Part shown: piece by piece, positions 16,311 through 25,415 of the stretch
How positions within the stretch are numbered: the stretch's first letter is position 1
Layout of the letters: every line of letters begins with the position of its first letter
Assembly (NCBI RefSeq): GCF_026013365.1
Contig: NZ_JAPDOE010000002.1
Span: 682,001-746,000 of the forward strand
Length of the DNA: 64,000 bases
Direction: 5' to 3'
Source of the DNA: Paenibacillus sp. LS1
Lineage (GTDB): Bacteria > Bacillota > Bacilli > Paenibacillales > Paenibacillaceae
The notes under the pieces: generated by a model
Database searches by the model: none
Told to the model about the DNA's origin: nothing
What the model saw: only the letters and a program-made list of their open reading frames with translations
Program-made: the position numbers and the translations under genes

Positions 16311-16907
16311 ATGCCTAATCAACCAGAACAACATTCCATCCAGGCGTGGTCTCTGATCAACCGTAAATACTTGGGAAAAGGCGTCCGTGTTAAACGATTC
16401 CGAAAACCGACACGCTGTCAAATCCGCAATCGTGTTCTTCTTGCCGTGCTGATGGCCAATGATATCAAGTTGTCCCAGCTCGCTGAAGACCTCTCCATCT
16501 CTTCACGCAGTGTCAGTGCGTGGGTGTATGAAGGACGGATACCCGGCAGTACCAATTTGGACAAGACTTGCCAATTACTCGGCTACCCGCGTCATATTCT
16601 CTTCAATGAAGAAGTTGTCCGCAATAGCCCTGTCATATGTCAACCCGAGTCATCTCGCTTCATGAAGCGTACAGTGACCCGTTCTCCGGTTAGTAACCGT
16701 ATTCTGACAGGCTTGTGTATGGTCCATGATTTGTCGGTGACAGATGTCAGCCACTGGATCGGGGTTCATCCCGGCACTTTCCGCAAATGGCTGCATCAGG
16801 GAACGCTGCCTTCTGCTGCGTTTCAGGAACAAGCGGAGCAATTTTTCCGCATCCCGAAAACTATTCTGTTCGCAGATGTCATCTTGAAAGATCGTCGTAA
16901 CAACTAA
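16311..16907 (+). CDS. Protein with two tandem XRE-like HTH domains
   Basis: A 198-residue basic protein made of an internal duplication. Unit 1 (about 39-103) contains RNRVLLAVLMANDIKLSQLAEDL and AWVYEGRIPGS; unit 2 (about 126-190) contains VSNRILTGLCMVHDLSVTDV and KWLHQGTLPS. Each reads as a helix-turn-helix followed by the PRHILFNEEVV / PKTILFADVIL closing segment, so equivalent positions line up over about 65 residues. The N-terminus is rich in Arg and Lys. GGAGG lies six bases before ATG 16311. Probably a DNA-binding regulator able to touch two half-sites as a monomer. No family name recognised. Confidence 0.75.
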   Translation: MPNQPEQHSIQAWSLINRKYLGKGVRVKRFRKPTRCQIRNRVLLAVLMANDIKLSQLAEDLSISSRSVSAWVYEGRIPGSTNLDKTCQLLGYPRHILFNEEVVRNSPVICQPESSRFMKRTVTRSPVSNRILTGLCMVHDLSVTDVSHWIGVHPGTFRKWLHQGTLPSAAFQEQAEQFFRIPKTILFADVILKDRRNN

Positions 16908-16924
16908 ATAAGCGAACAGCCAAG

Positions 16925-16962
16925 AGGCTCTGCTCTCCCTTAAGGAGGCCAGAGCCTTTTTA
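16925..16962 (+). terminator. Terminator of the duplicated-HTH gene
   Basis: AGGCTCTG / CAGAGCCT stem with internal loop, followed by TTTTT. Confidence 0.82.
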
Positions 16963-17133
16963 AATAAACGGTATCCCTTCTCTCCCGAACCTGAAGTACT
17001 CTCCAGGCCCTTCTGTCGGCAATGTCAGATAATCTACCCTTCTCTACCTTCCGCTTCCAAATAGGGCCCTTACAGCGCTCTACAAGCCAAGCTTATACAA
17101 CTCAAGAAGACCGTTATTCATGAAAAGTCATCC

Positions 17134-18282
17134 TTACCTCATGTTCAGCACTTCATTGATATATTTCAATCCGGTATATCGAGGACGAAGTGTATGCGCG
17201 GTTTTGAACGCATGTTCTACCATCTCTGGGGTTACACCGAGTTGTTCAGGAGTCACAGGTCCACCTACTTGTTCCAACCATGCTGTGAGCTGAGCAGCTT
17301 CGGGCAAATGGTCATATATACCAAATACGGGTTCACCCGATGTTTGTGCGAGTTCTTTATATTTTACCGTAAGCAATGCACAGGCTACGCCAACTTTGGC
17401 ACCATGCAGAACCGGTCTGTCACCCGCTTGCATAAGATCCATCTCCAAGATATGAGACAAGTGGTGCTCACCTCCAGATGCCGGACGGGAATGGTCAATG
17501 ATCAGCATGGAGATGCCGGAAACGATCAGTGCATCCATTAATACCGCTACTCCCTCAGCTCGCCCCTCCGCAATCGCTTGCACATGGTCTATACAGCTGT
17601 TCAGTGCTTCTTCTGTCATCCGATAAGCGACCGGACAGAACGGTTCCCCGCCCAGATCACGAGAAACAATCCAGTCTGCTAGGGAAGTATATTTGCCAAG
17701 CATATCTCCGAATCCGGCAGCCGTCATCACTTGGGGAGCTTGCTCCAGAATATTCATATCGGCAAAAATAGCTTCAGGAGGAACAGCCTGAAATGTCTGT
17801 TTGATTCCGCTTACAATTAAGGGTGCACCCGCAGAGGTAAAACCATCTACTGAAGCCGCTGTAGGTATGGACAGAAAAGGCTTGTTCATCTTGGAACATA
17901 CAAATCGCACCAGATCGTGGATGGTACCTGAACCCACAGCGATGACAGCCTGACTTTCCAGATTCACACCCAACATGACCTGTACAATAGCTGCTTCATC
18001 CGCAACGATATCACCCGTACGATTCTCCGGCAGGGCGATCTCATCCACATGAATTCCCTCTTCCCGTATACTGCTCAGGACATCAGATCCAGCCGCCCGT
18101 AATGTATGTCGATCATAAACAACCGTCACCCGGCCGTATTCTCTGTCAGATAAATAACCCGGTAACCTCTGCATAGCCCCAGCTTCCAGATGAATCAGCA
18201 TATCCACTACTCGATGTTGATGACCACAACTGCACTCCTGTGCTTCCTCATTCCACGCTGCAATTCGTTCGTTCATATTCAT
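17134..18282 (-). CDS. sn-glycerol-1-phosphate dehydrogenase (AraM/EgsA family)
   Basis: Reduces dihydroxyacetone phosphate to glycerol-1-phosphate, the archaeal stereoisomer. The 382-residue protein has the NAD-binding VIAVGSGTIHDLVRF (about 112-126), the family stretch IPTAASVDGFTSAGAPLI, and a metal site from the Asp region FADMNIL, the His in SGGEHHLSHILEMD and HGAKVGVACAL. Bacillus AraM is a Ni-dependent enzyme feeding heptaprenylglyceryl-phosphate synthesis. In Bacillus araM sits in the arabinose operon; here it is alone, which suggests a lipid rather than a sugar role. GGGAGGG lies nine bases before ATG 18282. Confidence 0.9.
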   Translation of the reverse strand: MNMNERIAAWNEEAQECSCGHQHRVVDMLIHLEAGAMQRLPGYLSDREYGRVTVVYDRHTLRAAGSDVLSSIREEGIHVDEIALPENRTGDIVADEAAIVQVMLGVNLESQAVIAVGSGTIHDLVRFVCSKMNKPFLSIPTAASVDGFTSAGAPLIVSGIKQTFQAVPPEAIFADMNILEQAPQVMTAAGFGDMLGKYTSLADWIVSRDLGGEPFCPVAYRMTEEALNSCIDHVQAIAEGRAEGVAVLMDALIVSGISMLIIDHSRPASGGEHHLSHILEMDLMQAGDRPVLHGAKVGVACALLTVKYKELAQTSGEPVFGIYDHLPEAAQLTAWLEQVGGPVTPEQLGVTPEMVEHAFKTAHTLRPRYTGLKYINEVLNMR

Positions 18283-18441
18283 TCGCTCTTACCCTCCCAT
18301 ATGAGATATCATGCATAATTACCTGGTTAAAACCACAAAATGAAAAAAGGAAATAAAATGTGATGATTTTCCTGATCACACTTTACTGCCTGTACCCAAT
18401 ATTTGCAAATCCATATCTCACATTTCCAAGTAGGTGAATCG

Positions 18442-18633
18442 ATGAAATTAACCAAAGAATTAGGAATTTCGCTCGGATTTCTCGCTGGAACCACTTTTGG
18501 CAGTGGTATCGCTTTTTTGTTTCGTCTCCAGTCGTTTGAAGTGGTTGCCAGTGTTACCCTATTCGGTATTGCAGGAGCCATTGCCGGGATCATCACGGCA
18601 GTTATTATGCGCCAGCGCCGACATCAGCATTAG
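18442..18633 (+). CDS. Small two-helix membrane protein (63 aa)
   Basis: Begins MKLTKELG at ATG 18442 with AGGTGA five bases upstream; the frame from 18403 has no ribosome site. Two hydrophobic helices with glycine-zipper character (ISLGFLAGTTFGSGIAFLF and ASVTLFGIAGAIAGIITAVIM) are joined by a short loop and followed by the basic tail RQRRHQH. No family recognised. The overlapping minus-strand frame 18327-18596 is its shadow. It lies divergent to the G1P dehydrogenase gene. Confidence 0.62.
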   Translation: MKLTKELGISLGFLAGTTFGSGIAFLFRLQSFEVVASVTLFGIAGAIAGIITAVIMRQRRHQH

Positions 18634-18685
18634 CATTAGAATGCTGGTAGCAAAATGTAGGCTTCACACTAATTAGCCACAAAAT

Positions 18686-18731
18686 AAAAAAGGTTCGTGA
18701 ATTGCCCTAGAGCAAATCACGAACCTTTTTT
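18686..18731. terminator. Bidirectional terminator between the small membrane gene and tRNA-Leu
   Basis: AAAAAAGGTTCGTGA paired with TCACGAACCTTTTTT, 15 bp perfect, with further partial pairing inside. Confidence 0.88.
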
Positions 18732-18737
18732 GTTAGA

Positions 18738-18822
<85 letters not shown>

Positions 18823-19043
18823 ATAATATGTATCTCCTCATCCATCGATGAAAAGCGTTCCGGTGAAGCAATTCCTTGTTTTACCGTAATTCAGAGTATA
18901 CATGCTCCAAAATAAAAATGCAACTTCTTTTTATCCATTCACGAATAGGACATATGTCCTTTTTTATCATCTTCAAACACCCTATCGTAGCATTAAGCAA
19001 ATAAAAGACTCATACGAATTCAAAAACGAAGGAGATATCCAAT

Positions 19044-20036
19044 TTGAAAACAGCCAATCTTTGCTTTATCGGTGCCGGGTTTCACGCATCCACGAATATA
19101 TATCCTTCTGCTGTTGAAGCCGGAGCACAGATTCAGGCCATTGCCACTCGCAGTACCGAACGTTCTGAAGCAGCTCTGCTGCGATTTGGGAGCAACGGAA
19201 AAGCGTATGACAACGCTGGGCTTATGTTACAGCAGGAAACTTGTGACGGAGTCGTTGTGGTCGCCCAGCCTGTAGATCAGACTGCTCTTGTCCTTGAATG
19301 TATTCGGGCCGGCCAAAATGTATACGTGGATAAGCCGCTCGGATGGAACGCAGCGGAAGCCGCCACTGTAGCGGAAGCTGCCGAGCAGGCTGGCGTCGTC
19401 GTCATGGTTGGTTTTATGAAACGTTATGCTCCGGTATATATGAAACTCAAGGAACTCATTGATTGTGGTTCGCTAGGTAAGGTTCATTCATTCCAGATGA
19501 AGTTCGCTGTGGACAGTACCCCATTTTGCAAGGATGAGGAGCAGTTCATGAAGCTCGCTGCCATTCATATGGTTGATCTGATGCGTTTCCTGTTCGGAGA
19601 AGCCGTGCGGGTTACAGGCACAACTGTGAAAGACGGGGAACATATTAATCAGAGTATTTCCCTTGTATTTGAGAATGACATCGTGGGAAGTGCGTACTTT
19701 ACAGGCATGAGTGCATGGTCAAGAGAGAGCGAAAGTGTGCTCGTCACCTTTGATAATGGATTTGCGTCTGCTGATGAGATCAACACACTTACTGTTCATC
19801 AATCCCGCAGCTCGGACAGCCTTCCCTGGAAATCTCTTGAGGAGCAAGATACCATATATACCCCTTCCGGCTCCCCCATGTCGGGAGCTTATCGGGACCT
19901 TTATCTGCGTGGGTTCGTTGGTGAAATGGCTCATTTCATCGAATGTTGCCAGAATCAATCTCTCCCCCATTCGAGCGCCAAAGATAATATTGGAACGATG
20001 GCGCTATGCGACGCTATTCTATCGTCACTGAAGTGA
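19044..20036 (+). CDS. Gfo/Idh/MocA family oxidoreductase
   Basis: NAD(P)-dependent sugar or inositol dehydrogenase-like protein of 330 residues. Rossmann fold at the N-terminus (LCFIGAGFHASTNIYP), the family signature VYVDKPLGWN with the catalytic-site Lys near residue 96, and the C-terminal GFO domain containing MKLAAIHMVDLMRFLFG with the usual His. TTG start at 19044, AAGGAG nine bases upstream. The DoxX-like gene follows by 49 bp in the same direction, possibly an operon. No sugar-uptake genes are close, so the substrate cannot be inferred. Confidence 0.88.
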   Translation: MKTANLCFIGAGFHASTNIYPSAVEAGAQIQAIATRSTERSEAALLRFGSNGKAYDNAGLMLQQETCDGVVVVAQPVDQTALVLECIRAGQNVYVDKPLGWNAAEAATVAEAAEQAGVVVMVGFMKRYAPVYMKLKELIDCGSLGKVHSFQMKFAVDSTPFCKDEEQFMKLAAIHMVDLMRFLFGEAVRVTGTTVKDGEHINQSISLVFENDIVGSAYFTGMSAWSRESESVLVTFDNGFASADEINTLTVHQSRSSDSLPWKSLEEQDTIYTPSGSPMSGAYRDLYLRGFVGEMAHFIECCQNQSLPHSSAKDNIGTMALCDAILSSLK

Positions 20037-20085
20037 CGTATATACGTTCACCATTTTATCCATCCAGAGAAGAGGAAATAATCAT

Positions 20086-20481
20086 ATGTTAGACACAGGC
20101 TTACTCATCATTCGTCTTGTAATTGGTTTCATTATGATCGGACATGCATGCAAGAAACTGTTTGGCTGGTTTGGTGGCGAGGGTGTATCAGGGACGGCTG
20201 AATTCTTCGGGGCGATTGGTCTGCAGCCTGCCAGGACCATGGCCGTGTGTGCCGGACTTACTGAATTGATCGGTGGATTCCTGTTTGGAGCCGGTCTATG
20301 GATTATCCTTGGGGCCGTTCTGCTCATGATTCCGATGATTGTAGCGATCGTCAAGGTCCATGCAGGCAAAGGTCTATGGAATCTGAACGGAGGATTCGAA
20401 TATAACCTTGTGATGCTTGGATCGTTAATTGGTGTTGCCCTTGCTGGTGCCGGGGCTTATTCTCTCGATGCCCTGCTATAA
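20086..20481 (+). CDS. DoxX family membrane protein
   Basis: A 131-residue four-helix membrane protein of the DoxX/DoxD type: LLIIRLVIGFIMIGHACKKLFGWFGGEGVSG at the N-terminus is the hallmark, followed by GLTELIGGFLFGAGLW and two more hydrophobic helices. Relatives are linked to quinone redox and oxidative stress. GAGG lies about ten bases before ATG 20086. Probably co-transcribed with the preceding dehydrogenase. Specific role unknown. Confidence 0.88.
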   Translation: MLDTGLLIIRLVIGFIMIGHACKKLFGWFGGEGVSGTAEFFGAIGLQPARTMAVCAGLTELIGGFLFGAGLWIILGAVLLMIPMIVAIVKVHAGKGLWNLNGGFEYNLVMLGSLIGVALAGAGAYSLDALL

Positions 20482-20533
20482 TGTATCGTTTTATCACTAC
20501 GGACCTCGGTGTTTCGCAAGACGTATAAAAGAC

Positions 20534-20573
20534 AAAAGAAGCTGTCCCTTGTTCCCAGGGAGCAGCTTCTTTG
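20534..20573. terminator. Bidirectional terminator between DoxX and diguanylate cyclase genes
   Basis: AGAAGCTGTCCCT / AGGGAGCAGCTTCT type stem, A-rich on the left and T-rich on the right. Confidence 0.78.
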
Positions 20574-20574
20574 C

Positions 20575-22191
20575 TTATTTGATAACCGTCTGGATCGTAA
20601 CCGTACGATTACGTCCCTCTTCTTTTGCTTGATACAATGCATTATCCGCCAGGTGAAACAGTTCTGTCGCTGTTGTGGAATGTTTCGGATATTCAGCAAT
20701 CCCAGCCGAGATGGTAACGGAACGATCTATAGGCAATATACTTTCCTCGACCGTTATTCGAATACGTTCAGCAATCTCAAAAGCCACGTTAGACTCGGAA
20801 TTCCTTAACAAGACTACAAATTCTTCTCCACCAAACCGGGCGCAGACATCTTCTGGTCGAACAGACAATTGAATGATATTGGCAATGTGTTTCAGTACTT
20901 CATCCCCTGCATGATGCCCGAATGTATCATTAATGGATTTGAAGCGGTCAATATCCAGAACAATAATGGAGAATGGAACTTCGTTCTGAATCCAGTCCTG
21001 AATGACCTCTTCGAAGGTTCTGCGATTGTTCATGCCTGTCAAGACATCTGTTCTGGCGTCATAGGCCAGCTGGTTCGTCTGTTTCCTAAAGTTCGCCATC
21101 GCGCCAACCACTGTTCGTGTGAGAAGATCCGCCTCTCTGTTCCAGTGAGGCTTCATTACAGGCAGCTCCACTTGTCCTTTATCAACCTGATTCACCAGAT
21201 CTGCCAACATAGCAAAAGGACTGGCCAGTTTGCGTGCAACCCGCACTACAATAAGGGTCAGAATCAGGAAAGGCACTGAAGTGTACAGCAACAACATACG
21301 GATGTGATGATTCAATTGATCGTACACCGTTTGGGTTGGTGACACGATCACGACGCCCCAGTCTGTTGAGGGGACTTTGTAATAACCCGCAAGCGAGTCC
21401 ACACCTGCCAGGTTTTTGTATTGTTCTTTCCCCGTCTCGTCTTGGAGCAGCTTCTGCACTACTTCATTCTTACTGACATTTTCACCAATTCGATTCGTGT
21501 TCGGATGAAATAACAAGGTGCCCTTCTTATCTACAATAAAAAAGTAGGAACCATTGCTTGTCTTGAGCTGACTCCCAAAAGAAAGACTCAAAATATTATC
21601 TTCCTGCAAAAAAATATTTCCGCCTATCGTCCCTTGGTACGTTCCCGCTGAATCGAAGATCGGTTCACTGACAAATACAATTCGGCGCTTCGTTCTTGGC
21701 GTCTGGTACGCTTCGGAGATATATGAAGCCTTCGCTTTAATCGCGGCTTTTGCTGCATCAGAACTAACATGCTGACCTACGCTTGCCTGTGAATAGGGTG
21801 ATATGGCCCTGACTACTCCCGTTTTATCTACCAGAGCAACGGAGTTAAAAAAGTTGCTGCTGTTCCGAATCAAATCCAGGGTGGAATCCAATTTATCCGT
21901 ATCAGAATAATCCATCTCCGGGAAATACTTGGCTGCATACTTCAAACTCGCCTGCATGGAATAAAAAAGCGAATCCAGCGTTTGGCTCATTTGCACAGCA
22001 CTCGCATAATTTAGCGACAGGGTGTTATCAATGAGTGACTGTTTCTGAGAGGTATAAGATGAAATGACCATAATGGTCAATGTCATTAAAACGGAAATGG
22101 TGACCAACCCGCCGAGCAATGCTGTAAGGCTGATCTTCTTAATATTTTTGATTTTTCTTCGTAATCTGGATGTTCTGTTCTGTGCGATCAT
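20575..22191 (-). CDS. Membrane diguanylate cyclase with extracellular Cache sensor
   Basis: Makes cyclic di-GMP from two GTP in response to an external ligand. The 538-residue protein has a basic N-terminus, TM1 at about 22-45, a dCache-like extracellular region (about 46-298; FFNSVALVDKTGVVRAIS, SYFFIVDKKGTLLFHP), TM2 at about 299-317, a HAMP-like linker, and a GGDEF domain (about 375-538). The active-site motif is GGEEF (454-458) and an inhibitory RxxD site, RPED (445-448), sits five residues before it, so product feedback is expected. GGGGGAAG lies seven bases before ATG 22191. Confidence 0.94.
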   Translation of the reverse strand: MIAQNRTSRLRRKIKNIKKISLTALLGGLVTISVLMTLTIMVISSYTSQKQSLIDNTLSLNYASAVQMSQTLDSLFYSMQASLKYAAKYFPEMDYSDTDKLDSTLDLIRNSSNFFNSVALVDKTGVVRAISPYSQASVGQHVSSDAAKAAIKAKASYISEAYQTPRTKRRIVFVSEPIFDSAGTYQGTIGGNIFLQEDNILSLSFGSQLKTSNGSYFFIVDKKGTLLFHPNTNRIGENVSKNEVVQKLLQDETGKEQYKNLAGVDSLAGYYKVPSTDWGVVIVSPTQTVYDQLNHHIRMLLLYTSVPFLILTLIVVRVARKLASPFAMLADLVNQVDKGQVELPVMKPHWNREADLLTRTVVGAMANFRKQTNQLAYDARTDVLTGMNNRRTFEEVIQDWIQNEVPFSIIVLDIDRFKSINDTFGHHAGDEVLKHIANIIQLSVRPEDVCARFGGEEFVVLLRNSESNVAFEIAERIRITVEESILPIDRSVTISAGIAEYPKHSTTATELFHLADNALYQAKEEGRNRTVTIQTVIK

Positions 22192-22351
22192 TTTATAACT
22201 TCCCCCGGATTTTCATGAAAAGGCATATTCCCTCTATCTTATACGAAAGTTGTTAAGATCAAATAAAGAGTTTGTGAAGTCTTAACAATTTCATCGTAAG
22301 ATTGACGATTTAATGACATTTTACTTTTTCTGGCAGAATTACTGTTCAGGA

Positions 22352-23095
22352 TCAACCTGGATCGACAATGATATACCCTTCTTCCGGCTCCTGTTCAACA
22401 AACCCGGCCATGTGACGAACCTGAAACTCGATCGGGTGATGGCTCCCCATCAAAATACGATTTTGGATTTCATCGGCTGTTTCTACTGGCAATGCGAATG
22501 CACGTGTATAGGCAAACTGTCCCTGCAGTGTCGTATAGATCGCATTGACAAGCCGATCATTTCCCGCACGCCCGAACACATTAAGGATCACAGCCCCTTC
22601 CGAGTCCAGCTTGTCCTTGACCATGGCAAAAAAATCACTGGATATAAACTGCTCTGGTGTCCCCGTTGCCGTAAAAGCATCAATAATAATATAATCATAT
22701 GTCCCCGCAGGTTCCTGCCCTAACAATTTGCGACCATCCCCAACGAGCACAGGACTTCCCTCATATCCAAAAAAGGTTTGGCTCAACTCCACAACCTCCG
22801 CGTCCAGCTCAGCCACCTTTACCTGACGATCAGACAAGTAGGTTGGCAATGTGCCAATGCCATGTCCCACCACAAATACCGCATCAAACTCAGAATTATT
22901 CCGCTCCATTAGATGTACCATCGCTCTGGGATACTCCAATACCATCCGGGCAGGCTCGTCCAGATCCATTGCGCCCTGCACAGCTGCGTTGGAGAATTCT
23001 AATACACGAAACTGCCCTTTCTCTCCATACAGCCTTTTTGTATCATATACCGTCAGCTCATGCTGTTCACTTTTATTTCGATACAGAACTCTCAC
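22352..23095 (-). CDS. Spermidine-synthase-like methyltransferase-fold protein
   Basis: A 247-residue member of the spermine/spermidine synthase superfamily: FDAVFVVGHGIGTLPTYLSD as nucleotide loop, KVAELDAEVVELSQTFFG with the acidic ribose ligand, and DYIIIDAFTATGTPEQF where SpeE has its catalytic Asp region. The start is GTG 23095 (AAGGGAG eight bases upstream), which places the domain at the N-terminus; a TATAAT on the minus strand at 23147-23152 would start transcription just before it. The longer frame to 23254 passes through the LysR terminator. No SAM decarboxylase gene is near, so genuine polyamine synthesis is uncertain. Confidence 0.8.
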   Translation of the reverse strand: MRVLYRNKSEQHELTVYDTKRLYGEKGQFRVLEFSNAAVQGAMDLDEPARMVLEYPRAMVHLMERNNSEFDAVFVVGHGIGTLPTYLSDRQVKVAELDAEVVELSQTFFGYEGSPVLVGDGRKLLGQEPAGTYDYIIIDAFTATGTPEQFISSDFFAMVKDKLDSEGAVILNVFGRAGNDRLVNAIYTTLQGQFAYTRAFALPVETADEIQNRILMGSHHPIEFQVRHMAGFVEQEPEEGYIIVDPG

Positions 23096-23201
23096 TAACC
23101 GTGCTCCCTTCGTACTGACTGCCAATTCATTGTCTATCATCATTCTATTATAAGGGATGATAACGCACCACCCTATACTTGAATACGGGTCAAAGAACAA
23201 C

Positions 23202-23237
23202 AAAAGACCGTTCCTGATTGCTCGGAAACGGCCTTTG
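23202..23237 (-). terminator. Terminator of the LysR gene
   Basis: AAAGGCCGTTTCCG / ttCCTGAACGGTCTTT-like stem, reading on the minus strand as stem then TTTTGTTGTT. Confidence 0.72.
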
Positions 23238-23257
23238 TATACACCTTTCAACATGTG

Positions 23258-24160
23258 TTAAGACCCTATTGCCTCATGCAGTGCCTGGACATACTCTACG
23301 CCCAGATTGGAGAGCGAAGTGCTCTTATGACTTATCCAGCCTACATTAATGGTTTCCTCGCATTCCAACGGAACAGGAATAATCTCATTACCGTTCAAGT
23401 CGGAGCTGAGTACTCCAGTAGAGATCGTATAACCATTCAAACCAATCAACAGGTTAAACAACGTTGCGCGGTCATTGACCTGTATGCTTTTGGGATGAGA
23501 TAACGTACTCAGAATTTCTTCGGAAAAATGAAAAGAATTGTACTCCCCCTGGTCAAAGGACAGGTACGGATAATCCTGCAGTTGCTCAATCGCAACCGAC
23601 TCCTGCTTCGCCAGCGGGTTCTTCACACTGATAAAGATATGGGGCTTGGCTGTGAACAGGCTCGTGAAAACCAACCCCGCGTCTTTTAGCAATTTGTTAA
23701 TTACCTTGGCATTGAACTCATTCAAATACAGAATGCCAATTTCACTGCGCAAGCTTTTCACATCCTGAATAATCTCATATGTCTTCGTCTCTCGAAGCGC
23801 CAACTCGTATTCATCCTGACCATACTGCTGTACCAAACGAACAAAGGCATTCACCGCAAATGCATAATGTTGTGTCGATACGGAGAAATGCTGCGGAGAT
23901 GGCTTGGCGTTCAGATACCGGTTTTCCAGCAGTTCGGCTTGTTCCACCACCTGACGTGCATAACTCAGAAACTCAACGCCTTCTTTGGAAAGCGATATCC
24001 CCTTATTGGTACGCTCAAAAATGGTAATACGCAGCTCCTGCTCCAGATCCCGAATGGCATTCGACAGGCTGGGTTGCGAGATAAATAGCCGTTTGGCCGC
24101 TTCATTCATCGAGCCACGCGTGGCAACTTCAATTACATATTTTAATTGTTGTAAGGTCAA
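23258..24160 (-). CDS. LysR family transcriptional regulator
   Basis: A 300-residue LysR protein: N-terminal winged HTH (LTLQQLKYVIEVATRGSMNEAAKRLFISQPSLSN split over residues 1-35) and a two-lobed effector domain. The best start is TTG 24160 with GAGGAG seven bases upstream; the ATG at 24175 overlaps that site. The HTH with MNEAAKRLF and SIS-type recognition helix resembles CysL/CysB-like and YeiE-like members. It is 59 bp downstream of the SDR gene in the same direction, so its target need not be adjacent. Confidence 0.88.
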   Translation of the reverse strand: MTLQQLKYVIEVATRGSMNEAAKRLFISQPSLSNAIRDLEQELRITIFERTNKGISLSKEGVEFLSYARQVVEQAELLENRYLNAKPSPQHFSVSTQHYAFAVNAFVRLVQQYGQDEYELALRETKTYEIIQDVKSLRSEIGILYLNEFNAKVINKLLKDAGLVFTSLFTAKPHIFISVKNPLAKQESVAIEQLQDYPYLSFDQGEYNSFHFSEEILSTLSHPKSIQVNDRATLFNLLIGLNGYTISTGVLSSDLNGNEIIPVPLECEETINVGWISHKSTSLSNLGVEYVQALHEAIGS

Positions 24161-24219
24161 GGTTGAACTCCTCATTTCGTATCAATTGAACCTATTATAT
24201 ACCAAAAGAGGATCCGACC

Positions 24220-24957
24220 TTAAGCCATGCTTGCTGTCTGTCTCACTACAATCTCATTTACGTCCACCTCTGCCGGCTGGCTAATGGCGTACAAGATACT
24301 TTGCGCAATCGCCGAGGCAGGAATGGATATGCGTCGATATTCTTTCATGAGATCACGTGCTTCTTTATCAGAGATCGTATCCGCGAGTTCCGATTCCGTC
24401 ACGCCCGGCGATACAAGGGTTACACGAATGTCTCCGCCTACTTCCTGTCGCAAACCCTCCGAGATGGCGCGGACCGCGTATTTGGTTGCACAATACACCG
24501 CTGCCGTTGGTGACACGCTATAGGCTCCAATAGAGGCGATATTAATAAACTGGCCGAAACCCTGCTTTTTCATGACGGGTAGTCCAGCTGCAATGCCATG
24601 CAGAACCCCACGAATGTTAACATCTATCATTCGATTCCACTCATCTACTTTTAACGATTCAAGGGGAGATAGCGGCATGACTCCAGCGTTATTTAAAATA
24701 ACATCGACAAGTCCATAGCGAGTTTGAGCGAGGTCAACGATTGTTTGCACTTCTTCCAATCTGGTAACATCCAGCGAATGATATTCCACCGATCCGCCTT
24801 CCACACGAATGGAGGAGGCCAATGCCTCCAAACGTTCCATACGTCTAGCTCCAATAACTACATGTGCTCCATGCTGTGCAAGCAATCGAGCTGTTGACTC
24901 ACCAATTCCGCTACTCGCGCCGGTAATGACAACAACTTTCCCTTTTACATTGGACAT
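24220..24957 (-). CDS. Short-chain dehydrogenase/reductase
   Basis: Classical SDR of 245 residues: NAD(P) motif TGASSGIG (about 13-20), NNAGVMPLSPL (about 90-100), active-site Ser in IASIGAYSVSP and Tyr-x3-Lys in YCATK. Relatives (YdfG/YqjQ-like) reduce a broad range of carbonyls, usually with NADPH (Arg in GARRMERL after the second strand). AGGAG lies nine bases before ATG 24957. It follows the Atu4866-type gene by 24 bp and is divergent from an AraC regulator that probably controls both. Confidence 0.91.
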   Translation of the reverse strand: MSNVKGKVVVITGASSGIGESTARLLAQHGAHVVIGARRMERLEALASSIRVEGGSVEYHSLDVTRLEEVQTIVDLAQTRYGLVDVILNNAGVMPLSPLESLKVDEWNRMIDVNIRGVLHGIAAGLPVMKKQGFGQFINIASIGAYSVSPTAAVYCATKYAVRAISEGLRQEVGGDIRVTLVSPGVTESELADTISDKEARDLMKEYRRISIPASAIAQSILYAISQPAEVDVNEIVVRQTASMA

Positions 24958-24981
24958 ATTAGATCGCTCCTTATTCCGTTG

Positions 24982-25257
24982 TTATTGTACATTTTCTCTA
25001 TACAAAACCATGCCTGCATGATACAAAACGCCATCCCTGAAGTCTCCATCAGCTGTAAATCCCGTATCATCCACGTATTCTATATGCTTCCCATGAACAA
25101 CATAGCGACCCTGATATGCACTTTGCCGATCTCCTCTCGCTTCATCATATCTGCCGCAAGGAAGAAGTTCGTGTCTGATATATCCATCCTTCGTGACCCA
25201 CATCCCCACATACGGATGTTTTGGTTCTTGTTGGTCATCCATTGAATTGCGCTCCAT
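24982..25257 (-). CDS. Atu4866 domain protein
   Basis: A 91-residue protein with the Atu4866/lipocalin-like pattern: YVGMWVTKDGYIRHELLPCGRYDEARG and YQGRYVVHGKHIEYVDDTGFTADGDF, a small beta-barrel. It is first in a two-gene operon with the SDR. GAGGAG lies about ten bases before ATG 25257; a second ATG five codons later is possible. In many bacteria such proteins travel with SDR enzymes and AraC regulators, as here. Ligand unknown. Confidence 0.82.
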   Translation of the reverse strand: MERNSMDDQQEPKHPYVGMWVTKDGYIRHELLPCGRYDEARGDRQSAYQGRYVVHGKHIEYVDDTGFTADGDFRDGVLYHAGMVLYRENVQ

Positions 25258-25415
25258 CGTTTCTCACTCCTCTCTGCTTCAGAAGATTCCGTTGCTTATC
25301 TCCATTATGTAGAGGATCAGTCGTTGTAAGATAGAAAAATCCCACAGTATTCTTGCCTAATCCTCCAGCACGTTTAAAATAGTAGTAATAGTGGTTTACA
25401 AGGGGGATGCAATTC

